From positions 1-5,420 of the forward strand of contig JAQVVC010000049.1 of the NCBI GenBank assembly GCA_028699175.1: a DNA stretch of 5,420 nt, given 5' to 3'. The DNA is from Bacilli bacterium. GTDB taxonomy: Bacteria; Bacillota_I; Bacilli_A; RF39; UBA660. Below are positions 1 through 5,420 of the stretch, piece after piece. Under the pieces are notes generated by a model. It was given only the letters and a program-made list of their open reading frames with translations, was not told the origin of the DNA and searched no databases. The position numbers and the translations under genes are program-made. Position 1 is the stretch's first letter; the number at the start of each line of letters is the position of its first letter.

Positions 1-831
1 TATTTTAGAGGTAATAAAGATCTATTAAATAATAATTTGATATTTGCTGAGCATCAATGGAAGATAGTACGAATTAATGGCGATGGAAGTATCAAATTAA
101 TATATAATGGAATATGTTCCAATAATATATGTACAATAAATAATACAGGAAGCAACACAAATATAATTACGTCATACTGGAATAATATTATTAATGATAA
201 TAAATATGTAGGATATATGTATGGAGGAGAAGTAGGAGTAGCATCAACAAACTTAACCGAAGCGACAAAAAATCAAACAAATAGTAATATTAAAACCGTA
301 TTAGAAGAATGGTATAAGCAAAATATTTCTAATAAAGGAATAAATATTATAAGTAATATAGAAGATAAAATATTTTGCAATGATCGATCTATAGATGAAG
401 AAAATAAGGGGTTTGGTGTTATATTAACAACATATAATTCAAATTTAAGAATATTACAAAATAATAATCCGAATTTGACTTGCACTAATAAAAATGATCG
501 CTTCACTACTAGAGATGCTGACTTAGGGAATGGAGCATTAACCTTCCCAGTAGGATTATTAACTGTTGATGAAGCTAATATTGCTGGTATTATTCCAGGT
601 ATTCAAAATTATAATAATTATTTATATACACAACAGAATTATTGGCTGTTTAGTCCTAGTAATTTTGGTGGCCAATCAGCATATAATTTCATTATTAATA
701 ATCAGGGTTCTTTACTTAATGTATTAATAAATAATTCATATGGTATAAGACCAGTTATAAATATAAGTTCTAGTGTAAGAGCAATAGGAAATGGGAGTAC
801 AGAAAATCCATACTTATTAAAAGTACAATAA
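1..831 (+). CDS. C-terminal part of an exported surface/prepilin-like protein (5' truncated)
   Basis: The frame is open from base 1 to the TAA at 829-831 (276 codons visible), so the true start lies upstream; the in-frame TTG at 37 is not a credible start. The first residues read YFRGN. Then come WKIVRINGDGSIKLIYNG (window residues 20-37), VLEEWYKQNI, FCNDRS, GLLTVDEANIAG, YWLFSPSNF and, at the end, GIRPVINISS with a final NGSTENPYLL. From memory, this order of motifs is typical of large extracellular proteins of uncultured Bacilli and Clostridia, often preceded by a prepilin-type or signal-peptide N-terminus. No function is established that I know of. The protein is very Asn-rich and has four Cys (window residues 39, 44, 126, 161), which may form disulfides outside the cell. 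No transmembrane or LPXTG-like anchor follows the domain. It lies next to signal-peptidase-like genes, so it may be a substrate (inference). Family resemblance is fairly sure; role is unknown. Confidence 0.8.
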   Translation, partial: YFRGNKDLLNNNLIFAEHQWKIVRINGDGSIKLIYNGICSNNICTINNTGSNTNIITSYWNNIINDNKYVGYMYGGEVGVASTNLTEATKNQTNSNIKTVLEEWYKQNISNKGINIISNIEDKIFCNDRSIDEENKGFGVILTTYNSNLRILQNNNPNLTCTNKNDRFTTRDADLGNGALTFPVGLLTVDEANIAGIIPGIQNYNNYLYTQQNYWLFSPSNFGGQSAYNFIINNQGSLLNVLINNSYGIRPVINISSSVRAIGNGSTENPYLLKVQ

Positions 832-854
832 TAGACAAATCATACAAATTTAAA

Positions 855-883
855 TTGCTATCATAATATTTTTGTGCTATTAT
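855..883 (+). promoter_or_regulatory. candidate sigma-A promoter for the pseudo-signal-peptidase gene
   Basis: A -35-like TTGCTA (855-860) is followed by a 17-base spacer and TATTAT (878-883). The spacer ends in TGC, giving an extended -10 (TGN). Transcription would begin near 889-891, right at the ribosome binding site, leaving a leader of only about 12 bases. This is short for Firmicutes and lowers confidence. A second extended -10-like string, TGCTATCAT (856-864), would allow a longer leader but lacks a well-placed -35. No terminator is visible between the preceding gene and this point, so read-through from upstream is possible. Confidence 0.4.
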
Positions 884-889
884 TACAAT

Positions 890-895
890 AGGTGG
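890..895 (+). promoter_or_regulatory. ribosome binding site
   Basis: AGGTGG lies six bases before the ATG at 902 and fixes that start codon. Confidence 0.7.
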
Positions 896-901
896 TAAAG
901 A

Positions 902-1435
902 ATGAAGATATTAAAAGTAATTAAAAAAATAGTATTAGGAATTTTAGCAGCTATATTTTTCTCATTTGTAATTATTAATACAGTGTTATTATTAAATATA
1001 AATAAATATGGAGTAACTCAATTTGGAGATCTTACTATTGTACCAATAAAAAATAAAATAACTTCTGATAAATATCAAAAAGGGGATATTGTCATAGTTG
1101 AACAAAGAACACTTGATAATATATCAGTAGGAAATGAAATATTTGTTTATAAAACCCAAAAAACCGGAGCGCCAATTATTGATTTTGGCATAGTGGGAGA
1201 AGTACATATTGAAGATGAAGCTTTATCATTTGAAAATGGAGCAACCTATTCTGCAGATCTTATTGTTGGAGCAGCAAATAAAGTTTATAATGATGTTGGA
1301 ACAATATACAATTTTTTTCAATCAACTTGGGGATTCTTCTTTTTTATACTTTTACCAAGTTTCTTAATTTTTATTTATGAATTATATGCTATTATTACAG
1401 AAATAAAGTATGGTAGAGAAGAAACATTAAAATAG
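902..1435 (+). CDS. signal peptidase I-like (S26) membrane protein lacking catalytic residues
   Basis: The protein has 177 aa. A basic N-terminus (MKILKVIKK) leads into a first membrane helix (about residues 10-32). An extracytoplasmic portion follows (33-143), then a second membrane helix (about 144-167) and a charged cytoplasmic tail. This TM-domain-TM plan and the YQKGDIVIVEQ segment (58-68) match the GD-containing strand after the active site of S26B/SipW signal peptidases. The Ser-Met nucleophile pair expected just upstream is replaced by IVPIKNKIT. The His-Arg pair of the family is missing too (IIDFGIVGEV, where THRVVEI-type sequence is expected), as is the GDAN segment. I infer a catalytically dead paralogue, possibly a substrate-binding or accessory subunit for the active peptidase encoded 128 bases downstream. 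It appears to be its own transcription unit, with a candidate promoter before it and a terminator at its stop. The start is supported by AGGTGG six bases upstream. A divergent S26-fold protein of another function remains possible. Confidence 0.72.
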   Translation: MKILKVIKKIVLGILAAIFFSFVIINTVLLLNINKYGVTQFGDLTIVPIKNKITSDKYQKGDIVIVEQRTLDNISVGNEIFVYKTQKTGAPIIDFGIVGEVHIEDEALSFENGATYSADLIVGAANKVYNDVGTIYNFFQSTWGFFFFILLPSFLIFIYELYAIITEIKYGREETLK

Positions 1436-1455
1436 AATTTAATTCTATTTTTTTT
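1429..1455 (+). terminator. intrinsic terminator overlapping the stop codon
   Basis: A perfect 10-base inverted repeat (AAAATAGAAT at 1429-1438, ATTCTATTTT at 1442-1451) has a 3-base loop and runs into an uninterrupted T tract (1448-1455). The stem contains the TAG stop codon (1433-1435). Only one G-C pair is present, so the hairpin is weak and termination may be partial. Because the left arm begins with A's, it could also act in the opposite direction, though no converging gene is seen. Confidence 0.55.
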
Positions 1456-1475
1456 ATACTTATATTTCAATATAT

Positions 1476-1482
1476 TTCGACA
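1476..1482 (-). promoter_or_regulatory. possible Spo0A box (0A box) upstream of the peptidase-AAA+ operon
   Basis: TTCGACA on the + strand reads TGTCGAA on the minus strand, the core of the Spo0A-binding box, inside TTTTGTCGAAAT. It lies 16 bases upstream of the -35 of the downstream promoter, roughly 55 bases before the predicted transcription start, which is a reasonable place for an activator. Nothing in the window shows that the organism has Spo0A, and one 7-base match can be chance. Confidence 0.25.
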
Positions 1483-1498
1483 AAATATACTAATTTGA

Positions 1499-1528
1499 TT
1501 TACAAACCTTTTATATTTATGATAAAAT
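1499..1528 (+). promoter_or_regulatory. sigma-A promoter of the signal peptidase fusion/AAA+ operon
   Basis: TTTACA (1499-1504) and TAAAAT (1523-1528) are separated by 18 bases, and TGA directly before the -10 makes it an extended -10. Transcription should begin near 1534-1536, giving a leader of about 28 bases to the ATG at 1563. It follows the terminator of the preceding gene, so the operon probably starts here. Confidence 0.65.
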
Positions 1529-1551
1529 GAATAATAAGGTAGATTAGGATC

Positions 1552-1558
1552 GGAAGGG
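1552..1558 (+). promoter_or_regulatory. ribosome binding site
   Basis: GGAAGGG ends four bases before the ATG at 1563. It is an imperfect match to AGGAGG, and the spacing is slightly short, but it is the only purine-rich site near this start. Confidence 0.5.
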
Positions 1559-1562
1559 TAGT

Positions 1563-3704
1563 ATGAAATTTAATAAAATAAACAATAAAAAAATTGTTGA
1601 AAAAATTATAAATATATTATTAAATGTTCTTATTGCTATATTTAGCGTGATTTTATTAGTGGCTACATATACTGCTGTTCAGGTAAAATTATTAGGCCAA
1701 GATTACAGTAACTTTTTTGGATATTCAATGTTTGAAGTTCAAACAAATAGCATGGAAAATGTCATAAGTGCTGGAGACTGGATTTTAGTAAAATTAAATT
1801 CTAAAATTGAGTTAAAAGATATAATAACTTATAAATTAGATAATGAGTATATAACTCATCGGGTAGTGGAAATTCATGATAAAACCTATGTTACTAGAGG
1901 TGATGCTAATAATACTAAAGATAAAGCAACCGTAGATCAAAATCAAATTATTGGTAAAGTAGAAAAAATAATCGGTGGTTTTGGCATATTAAGAAAAACT
2001 ATTTTAAATCCTTTTGTATTAATAATTTTAATTATCTCATTATTTTTAATTGAATCAATAATTAAAGATAGAAGAAATATTGAAAATAAAAATAAATTTT
2101 ATATATATTTTTATAAGATAATAGATTTATTAAAAGAAAATCTTATAAAATTATATAAGTATTTAAATAAATATATTTTTAATATATCTTTTGTTAAAAA
2201 TAAATTTAAAAAAAATATAATTCCTGAAAATAAAGAAGAACAATTATCAGATGATAAACTTATAGTTGAAAATAATATATCTAATTCTGATATTATTGAA
2301 GTTAAAATTAATAAAGAAGAAGAATTAGAAGAAAAAAATGATCTTGATAATTTGAACTCTAATTTAGAAAAGGAAGATGACTCTTTAAATAGAGAAGAAT
2401 ATCCAGATGATTTAGAAAAGACTCAATTTTTTAGAATTATTCCGGTAGATACTAACGAATATGACGAAACGATGTTAGAAATAGCTAAATATGAAATACA
2501 AAATCAAGGTAAAGAGTTAAAAGAAAATAAAAAAGTTGAAGTAAAGATTGAACCAGAAGAAGAAAAAGATGACGATATAACAAAAATCAATTTAAATCTT
2601 TTAAAAGAAAATAGTCGTAAAAATAAGAATATTATTGATGCCTTAATGAATATAAAAATCGATGAATTAAATGAATTAGTTCAACTTATAATTGATGATG
2701 CTAAATTACAAACAAATGAACCTACAATAAGAAATATCTATATTACAATATATATTCATGCTAGATATTATAATTATTTTAGTGAAAAAGATCTTAATTA
2801 TAAAGGTAAGAATTTTATTATTAAAGCTGATAAATTATTTAAAGAAGTAGGTAAAGAAATAATTGATAATTACGATGGTAATGATAATAAGTATTCAGAA
2901 AAAGTTGATAAATTTATTAATATTTTTAATATTATAGCTAGTTTAGAACAAGCTAAAGATTCTATATCAGAAATAAAGACAAAAAAAGAATTTTATAAAA
3001 ATGAAATAATTAAATACCAAACTGAATTAGATGAAGATAGTATTTCAATTATTACAGAAGATATATTATCACTTCAAAAAACATATGATGAAATAAGTAA
3101 ATACTTTTTTAAAAAACTAGAGTCAAATACTTTTTATTTAAATATTGAATCAATAAAAAAAGATTTATATATTGTTAATCTTGAACATAATATTGCTTTT
3201 AATAAAATCTATAGTAATTTTATAATTGATAAGACTTATGAAGAAGGTATTATAGCAGAAGACACAGTCCCAGTTAAAATAACTTTGTTATTAGCTGAAC
3301 TATTAAAAGATATGATTAATGGTGATTTTAATAAGAAATATTTTATAATGCTTCCGGATACCATATATAATAAGGAAAAGAAAATATTACGAGTTCTTAA
3401 AATGTTTGATGATGAATATGCAAAAAGTCACATTACAATATTTATTGATTTTGAAACATTAATAGCAAATAAAAAAATAATTAAAAAATTAAGAAAATAC
3501 GGATATAAGTTTGCAGTAGGATTTAAAAATATTAATAATCTTCCTCCAAAAGAAAAAAGTAGTTTATATATGTCAAATGGTTTTTTTGTAAACAAAGAAG
3601 ATGTTTTATGTAAAACATTAGAAAAATATATTCCAAATGATTTAAGTGATTATATTATATATTATAATATTTATGATAAGTTTTATAGTTTAGAGGGTGA
3701 ATAA
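1563..3704 (+). CDS. SipW-type signal peptidase I fused to a large uncharacterised cytoplasmic region
   Basis: The protein has 713 aa; SipW-type peptidases are usually about 150-200. Residues 11-45 contain the first membrane helix. The catalytic domain follows: TNSM (61-64, nucleophile Ser63), AGDWILV (70-76), THR (98-100, His99) and RGDANNTKD (112-120, Asp114 or Asp120 as third residue). This is the Ser-His-Asp arrangement of ER-type/S26B peptidases rather than the bacterial Ser-Lys dyad. A second membrane helix (about 147-167) would return the chain to the cytoplasm. There follow a basic stretch (168-218), a strongly acidic disordered-looking linker (223-285, and again 317-338), a segment KTQFFRIIPVD (286-296) and a helical region with likely coiled coil (about 345-530). 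The C-terminal alpha/beta-looking part (530-713) I cannot name. The peptidase should cut exported proteins outside the membrane, perhaps including the upstream surface protein. The next gene begins two bases after the stop, so the two products are probably made and used together. The peptidase call is firm; the role of the rest is unknown. Confidence 0.88.
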   Translation: MKFNKINNKKIVEKIINILLNVLIAIFSVILLVATYTAVQVKLLGQDYSNFFGYSMFEVQTNSMENVISAGDWILVKLNSKIELKDIITYKLDNEYITHRVVEIHDKTYVTRGDANNTKDKATVDQNQIIGKVEKIIGGFGILRKTILNPFVLIILIISLFLIESIIKDRRNIENKNKFYIYFYKIIDLLKENLIKLYKYLNKYIFNISFVKNKFKKNIIPENKEEQLSDDKLIVENNISNSDIIEVKINKEEELEEKNDLDNLNSNLEKEDDSLNREEYPDDLEKTQFFRIIPVDTNEYDETMLEIAKYEIQNQGKELKENKKVEVKIEPEEEKDDDITKINLNLLKENSRKNKNIIDALMNIKIDELNELVQLIIDDAKLQTNEPTIRNIYITIYIHARYYNYFSEKDLNYKGKNFIIKADKLFKEVGKEIIDNYDGNDNKYSEKVDKFINIFNIIASLEQAKDSISEIKTKKEFYKNEIIKYQTELDEDSISIITEDILSLQKTYDEISKYFFKKLESNTFYLNIESIKKDLYIVNLEHNIAFNKIYSNFIIDKTYEEGIIAEDTVPVKITLLLAELLKDMINGDFNKKYFIMLPDTIYNKEKKILRVLKMFDDEYAKSHITIFIDFETLIANKKIIKKLRKYGYKFAVGFKNINNLPPKEKSSLYMSNGFFVNKEDVLCKTLEKYIPNDLSDYIIYYNIYDKFYSLEGE
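3693..3700 (+). promoter_or_regulatory. ribosome binding site inside the end of the peptidase-fusion gene
   Basis: GAGGGTGA lies six bases before the ATG at 3707 and is formed by the last codons of the upstream gene, whose stop is only two bases from the ATG. This favours translational coupling. Confidence 0.75.
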
Positions 3705-3706
3705 TA

Positions 3707-5239
3707 ATGAATACATTCTTCAGATTTTTATATGAATTTCTTTCCGTATTCTTTGACGGATTTGCGGATATTTTTTCTGGTTTTGGTAAAGGGTTATTTA
3801 AAATGGTTAATTATAAAGATTATAAAACCATACTAGAAAGTTACCAAGATAGCTTTAGTGGTCTAGAATGGTTATTTGTGGGTTTTGCAATAGCTTTAGT
3901 GGTAATAATTATTTTATCTATTATTCTTTTAATTATATTCGGAATTAGAAAACTTATTCAAATAGGAAGAACTAAAGTTAATCAAGATGATTTACTTGAT
4001 GAAATTAATAATTTAAATAATCAAGTAAATAAATTAATGAAAGAAAAGAATGAAATAATGGCAATGAAAGTTTCTCAATTGGGATTAAAACCTGGTGAAG
4101 AAATAAGTGAGTTAGATGAAGATGGTGATCTAGAAGATGACACAGTTACCGATACTTCTAATTCACGTTTTGCAAAACTTACAACTATTGATGAAAAATA
4201 CAAAACTTATAAAGTAAAAAAATATGCTAATAATTATACATTAAAAGAAATTGTGGAAAATTTCAGATGTTATAATGCTAGTCAATTAAAACTTTATTAT
4301 GATTTACCTCTTTTAAGAAGTTTTATTGCGGGATTAGCTTGCGGTAAATTGGTAATACTTCAAGGTATATCTGGAACTGGTAAAACTTCACTTGCATATG
4401 CTTGGGGGAAGTTTGTTAATAATGATTCTTGTATAGCTTCAGTAGAACCATCATGGCGAGATAAGACTGAATTACTAGGTTATTTTAATGAATTTACTAA
4501 AAAGTTTAATGAAAGTGATGTTTTAGCGGAATTATATACTTCAGGCTATACTGATGATATTCATACTATAATTTTAGATGAAATGAACATAGCTCGTGTT
4601 GAATATTATTTTGCTGAAATGTTATCGATATTAGAAATGCCTTCTAGAGATGAATGGATTATAGAATTAGTAACTAGTGGCTGGGATGATGATCCTAAAA
4701 ATATTACAAAAGGTAAACTTAAATTATCGGGTAATTTATGGTACATAGGAACAATTAATAATGATGATTCAACATTTATGGTAACAGATAAAGTTTATGA
4801 CCGTGCAATGCCTTTAGATATTAATACTAAAGTAGAACCATTTAAATGCCCAGATCAAGAACCTATTGAAATAAACGCTAGTTATTTTGAGTCATTATTT
4901 GAAGATGCTATTATTAATTATCCAATATCTAGTGGTAATCAAAAAAAGATAAAAGAATTAGATGATTATATTATAAAACATTTTCGTATCGCCTTTGGTA
5001 ATCGTATATTAAAACAATTAAATACTTTTGTGCCAGTATATGTTGCTTGTGGAGGTTCTGAAGTTGAAGGAATTGATTATTTTGTAGCTAAAAAGATATT
5101 ACGTAAATTCGAACAATTAAATATTTTATTTATAAGAGATGAAATTGATCCGTTTATTAGTTATTTAAATAAAACATTTGGAAATGGTAAAATGGTAGAA
5201 TGTATTGAATTTGTAGAAAGAATTAAAAAATCGGCATAG
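3707..5239 (+). CDS. membrane-anchored McrB/MoxR-like AAA+ ATPase
   Basis: The protein has 510 aa. Residues 1-33 are aromatic-rich and amphipathic (FFRFLYEFLSVFF). A strong membrane helix spans about 54-80 and is followed by positive residues (R81, K82, R88, K90), which place the rest in the cytoplasm. A predicted coiled coil (about 93-120) and an acidic linker (130-150) lead to the AAA+ module. The Walker A motif is GISGTGKT (220-227, Lys226). SVEPSWRDKTELLGYFN (245-261) is typical of the McrB group. The Walker B motif is IILDE (288-292), followed by MNIARVEYYFAEMLSILE. Sensor 1 is IGTINND (347-353). The arginine-finger candidate is R366 in VYDRA, and the sensor 2 candidate is R433 in FGNR. 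The MNxxDR signature of GTP-using McrB is not present in that form, so ATP is the likelier fuel. Such AAA+ rings remodel or translocate protein or DNA substrates; a membrane anchor is unusual. Tight coupling to the signal peptidase fusion suggests a joint membrane complex (inference). A defence role, as in McrBC, is the main alternative. Confidence 0.88.
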   Translation: MNTFFRFLYEFLSVFFDGFADIFSGFGKGLFKMVNYKDYKTILESYQDSFSGLEWLFVGFAIALVVIIILSIILLIIFGIRKLIQIGRTKVNQDDLLDEINNLNNQVNKLMKEKNEIMAMKVSQLGLKPGEEISELDEDGDLEDDTVTDTSNSRFAKLTTIDEKYKTYKVKKYANNYTLKEIVENFRCYNASQLKLYYDLPLLRSFIAGLACGKLVILQGISGTGKTSLAYAWGKFVNNDSCIASVEPSWRDKTELLGYFNEFTKKFNESDVLAELYTSGYTDDIHTIILDEMNIARVEYYFAEMLSILEMPSRDEWIIELVTSGWDDDPKNITKGKLKLSGNLWYIGTINNDDSTFMVTDKVYDRAMPLDINTKVEPFKCPDQEPIEINASYFESLFEDAIINYPISSGNQKKIKELDDYIIKHFRIAFGNRILKQLNTFVPVYVACGGSEVEGIDYFVAKKILRKFEQLNILFIRDEIDPFISYLNKTFGNGKMVECIEFVERIKKSA

Positions 5240-5242
5240 TAG

Positions 5243-5250
5243 AAAGGAAG
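5243..5250 (+). promoter_or_regulatory. ribosome binding site
   Basis: AAAGGAAG ends seven bases before the ATG at 5258 and supports that start for the partial gene at the window end. Confidence 0.7.
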
Positions 5251-5257
5251 AATATAT

Positions 5258-5420
5258 ATGGCAAAATTAGAGTTAAATAAAAAATTAAATGAGAAAAGTG
5301 ATATCTTTATTCAAAAGATAAGTTCTAATATGTTTTATCAAGCAGATTTTTCAAGTGATTTTCTTGAATTTAATTGGATAGATGAGATAGAATATGCATG
5401 TCCATATATAGATAATATTT
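5258..5420 (+). CDS. unidentified third operon protein, N-terminal 54 codons only
   Basis: This is an open frame from the ATG at 5258 to the window edge with no stop. It starts 18 bases after the AAA+ gene and has a good ribosome binding site. The visible protein begins MAKLELNKKLNEKSDIFI, with no signal peptide or membrane helix, so it is probably cytoplasmic. A segment ending IEYACPYIDNI may be a conserved start of a larger domain. I do not recognise the family with confidence. Genes directly after McrB-like AAA+ genes often encode the partner or effector (McrC or DUF2357-type proteins), so a partner role is the natural guess, but nothing in these 54 residues proves it. No terminator or promoter is seen between it and the AAA+ gene, so it belongs to the same operon. 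Confidence 0.7.
   Translation, partial: MAKLELNKKLNEKSDIFIQKISSNMFYQADFSSDFLEFNWIDEIEYACPYIDNI

Noticed and set aside
37..39. TTG as the start of the first gene
   Set aside because: The frame is open to base 1, and the 12 codons upstream include YFRGN, a normal part of the domain. The gene is cut by the window edge.
273..506. Open frame of 77 codons on the minus strand
   Set aside because: It lies wholly inside the surface-protein gene, has no ribosome binding site that I can see and mirrors the AT-rich coding frame opposite.
854..889. Imperfect dyad (ATTG..TAATA / TATTA..CAAT) across the candidate promoter, as a possible operator
   Set aside because: The half-sites have unequal inner spacing (6 versus 3 bases), and short A/T matches are expected by chance here.
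1519..1530. Four-codon ATG-ATA-AAA-TGA mini-frame in the intergenic region, as a leader peptide
   Set aside because: It overlaps the -10 element, so it would not be transcribed from this promoter, and it has no ribosome binding site.
1436..1562. Riboswitch, small RNA or tRNA in the only long gap
   Set aside because: Apart from the terminator, the 0A-like box and the promoter, the gap is plain AT-rich DNA. The transcribed leader is only about 28 bases.
1..5420. CRISPR array, insertion sequence or attachment site
   Set aside because: No regularly spaced repeats, transposase motifs, terminal inverted repeats or tRNA-end duplications were seen. Repeated AATAATA-type strings reflect base composition.
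1..5420. Mycoplasma genetic code (TGA = Trp), suggested by the low GC
   Set aside because: All tryptophans in the recognisable domains are TGG, and complete proteins are obtained without reading through any TGA.

Overview
The window is very AT-rich DNA that looks like an uncultured low-GC Firmicute (Bacilli/Mollicutes-related or clostridial gut lineage). The reasons are heavy use of A/T-ending codons, Asn/Lys/Ile-rich proteins, AGG-type ribosome binding sites and extended -10 promoters. Full-length domain proteins can be read with TGG as Trp and with TAA/TAG stops. No TGA needs to be read as Trp, so the mycoplasma code is not in use.

Layout, all on the + strand: (1) bases 1-831 hold the 3' part of an exported or surface protein. 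It carries the YFRGN...WKIVRINGDG...GIRPVIN repeat-type domain that I associate with prepilin-like and surface proteins of these lineages. (2) Bases 902-1435 hold a small two-TM protein built like an S26 signal peptidase but without the catalytic residues. It has its own candidate promoter and an intrinsic terminator whose stem includes the stop codon. (3) The 127-base gap at 1436-1562 holds the terminator, a Spo0A-box-like heptamer and a good promoter. (4) Bases 1563-3704 hold a 713-aa protein. Its N-terminal ~165 residues are an apparently active SipW/ER-type (S26B) signal peptidase, fused to a ~545-residue, predicted cytoplasmic region that I cannot assign. (5) Bases 3707-5239 hold a membrane-anchored McrB/MoxR-like AAA+ ATPase, tightly coupled to the peptidase gene. 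(6) Bases 5258-5420 hold the first 54 codons of a third operon gene, cut off by the window edge.

The notable unit is genes 4-6: a promoter, then a signal-peptidase fusion, an AAA+ motor with its own membrane anchor and a third protein, with gaps of 2 and 18 bases. The predicted topology puts the unknown C-terminal domain of the peptidase fusion and the AAA+ motor on the same (cytoplasmic) face of the membrane. I infer a membrane-bound assembly coupling protein export or processing to an ATP-driven remodelling machine. The neighbouring surface protein is a possible substrate. An alternative is an McrB-like defence or stress module that has recruited a signal peptidase. The sequence alone cannot decide between these.
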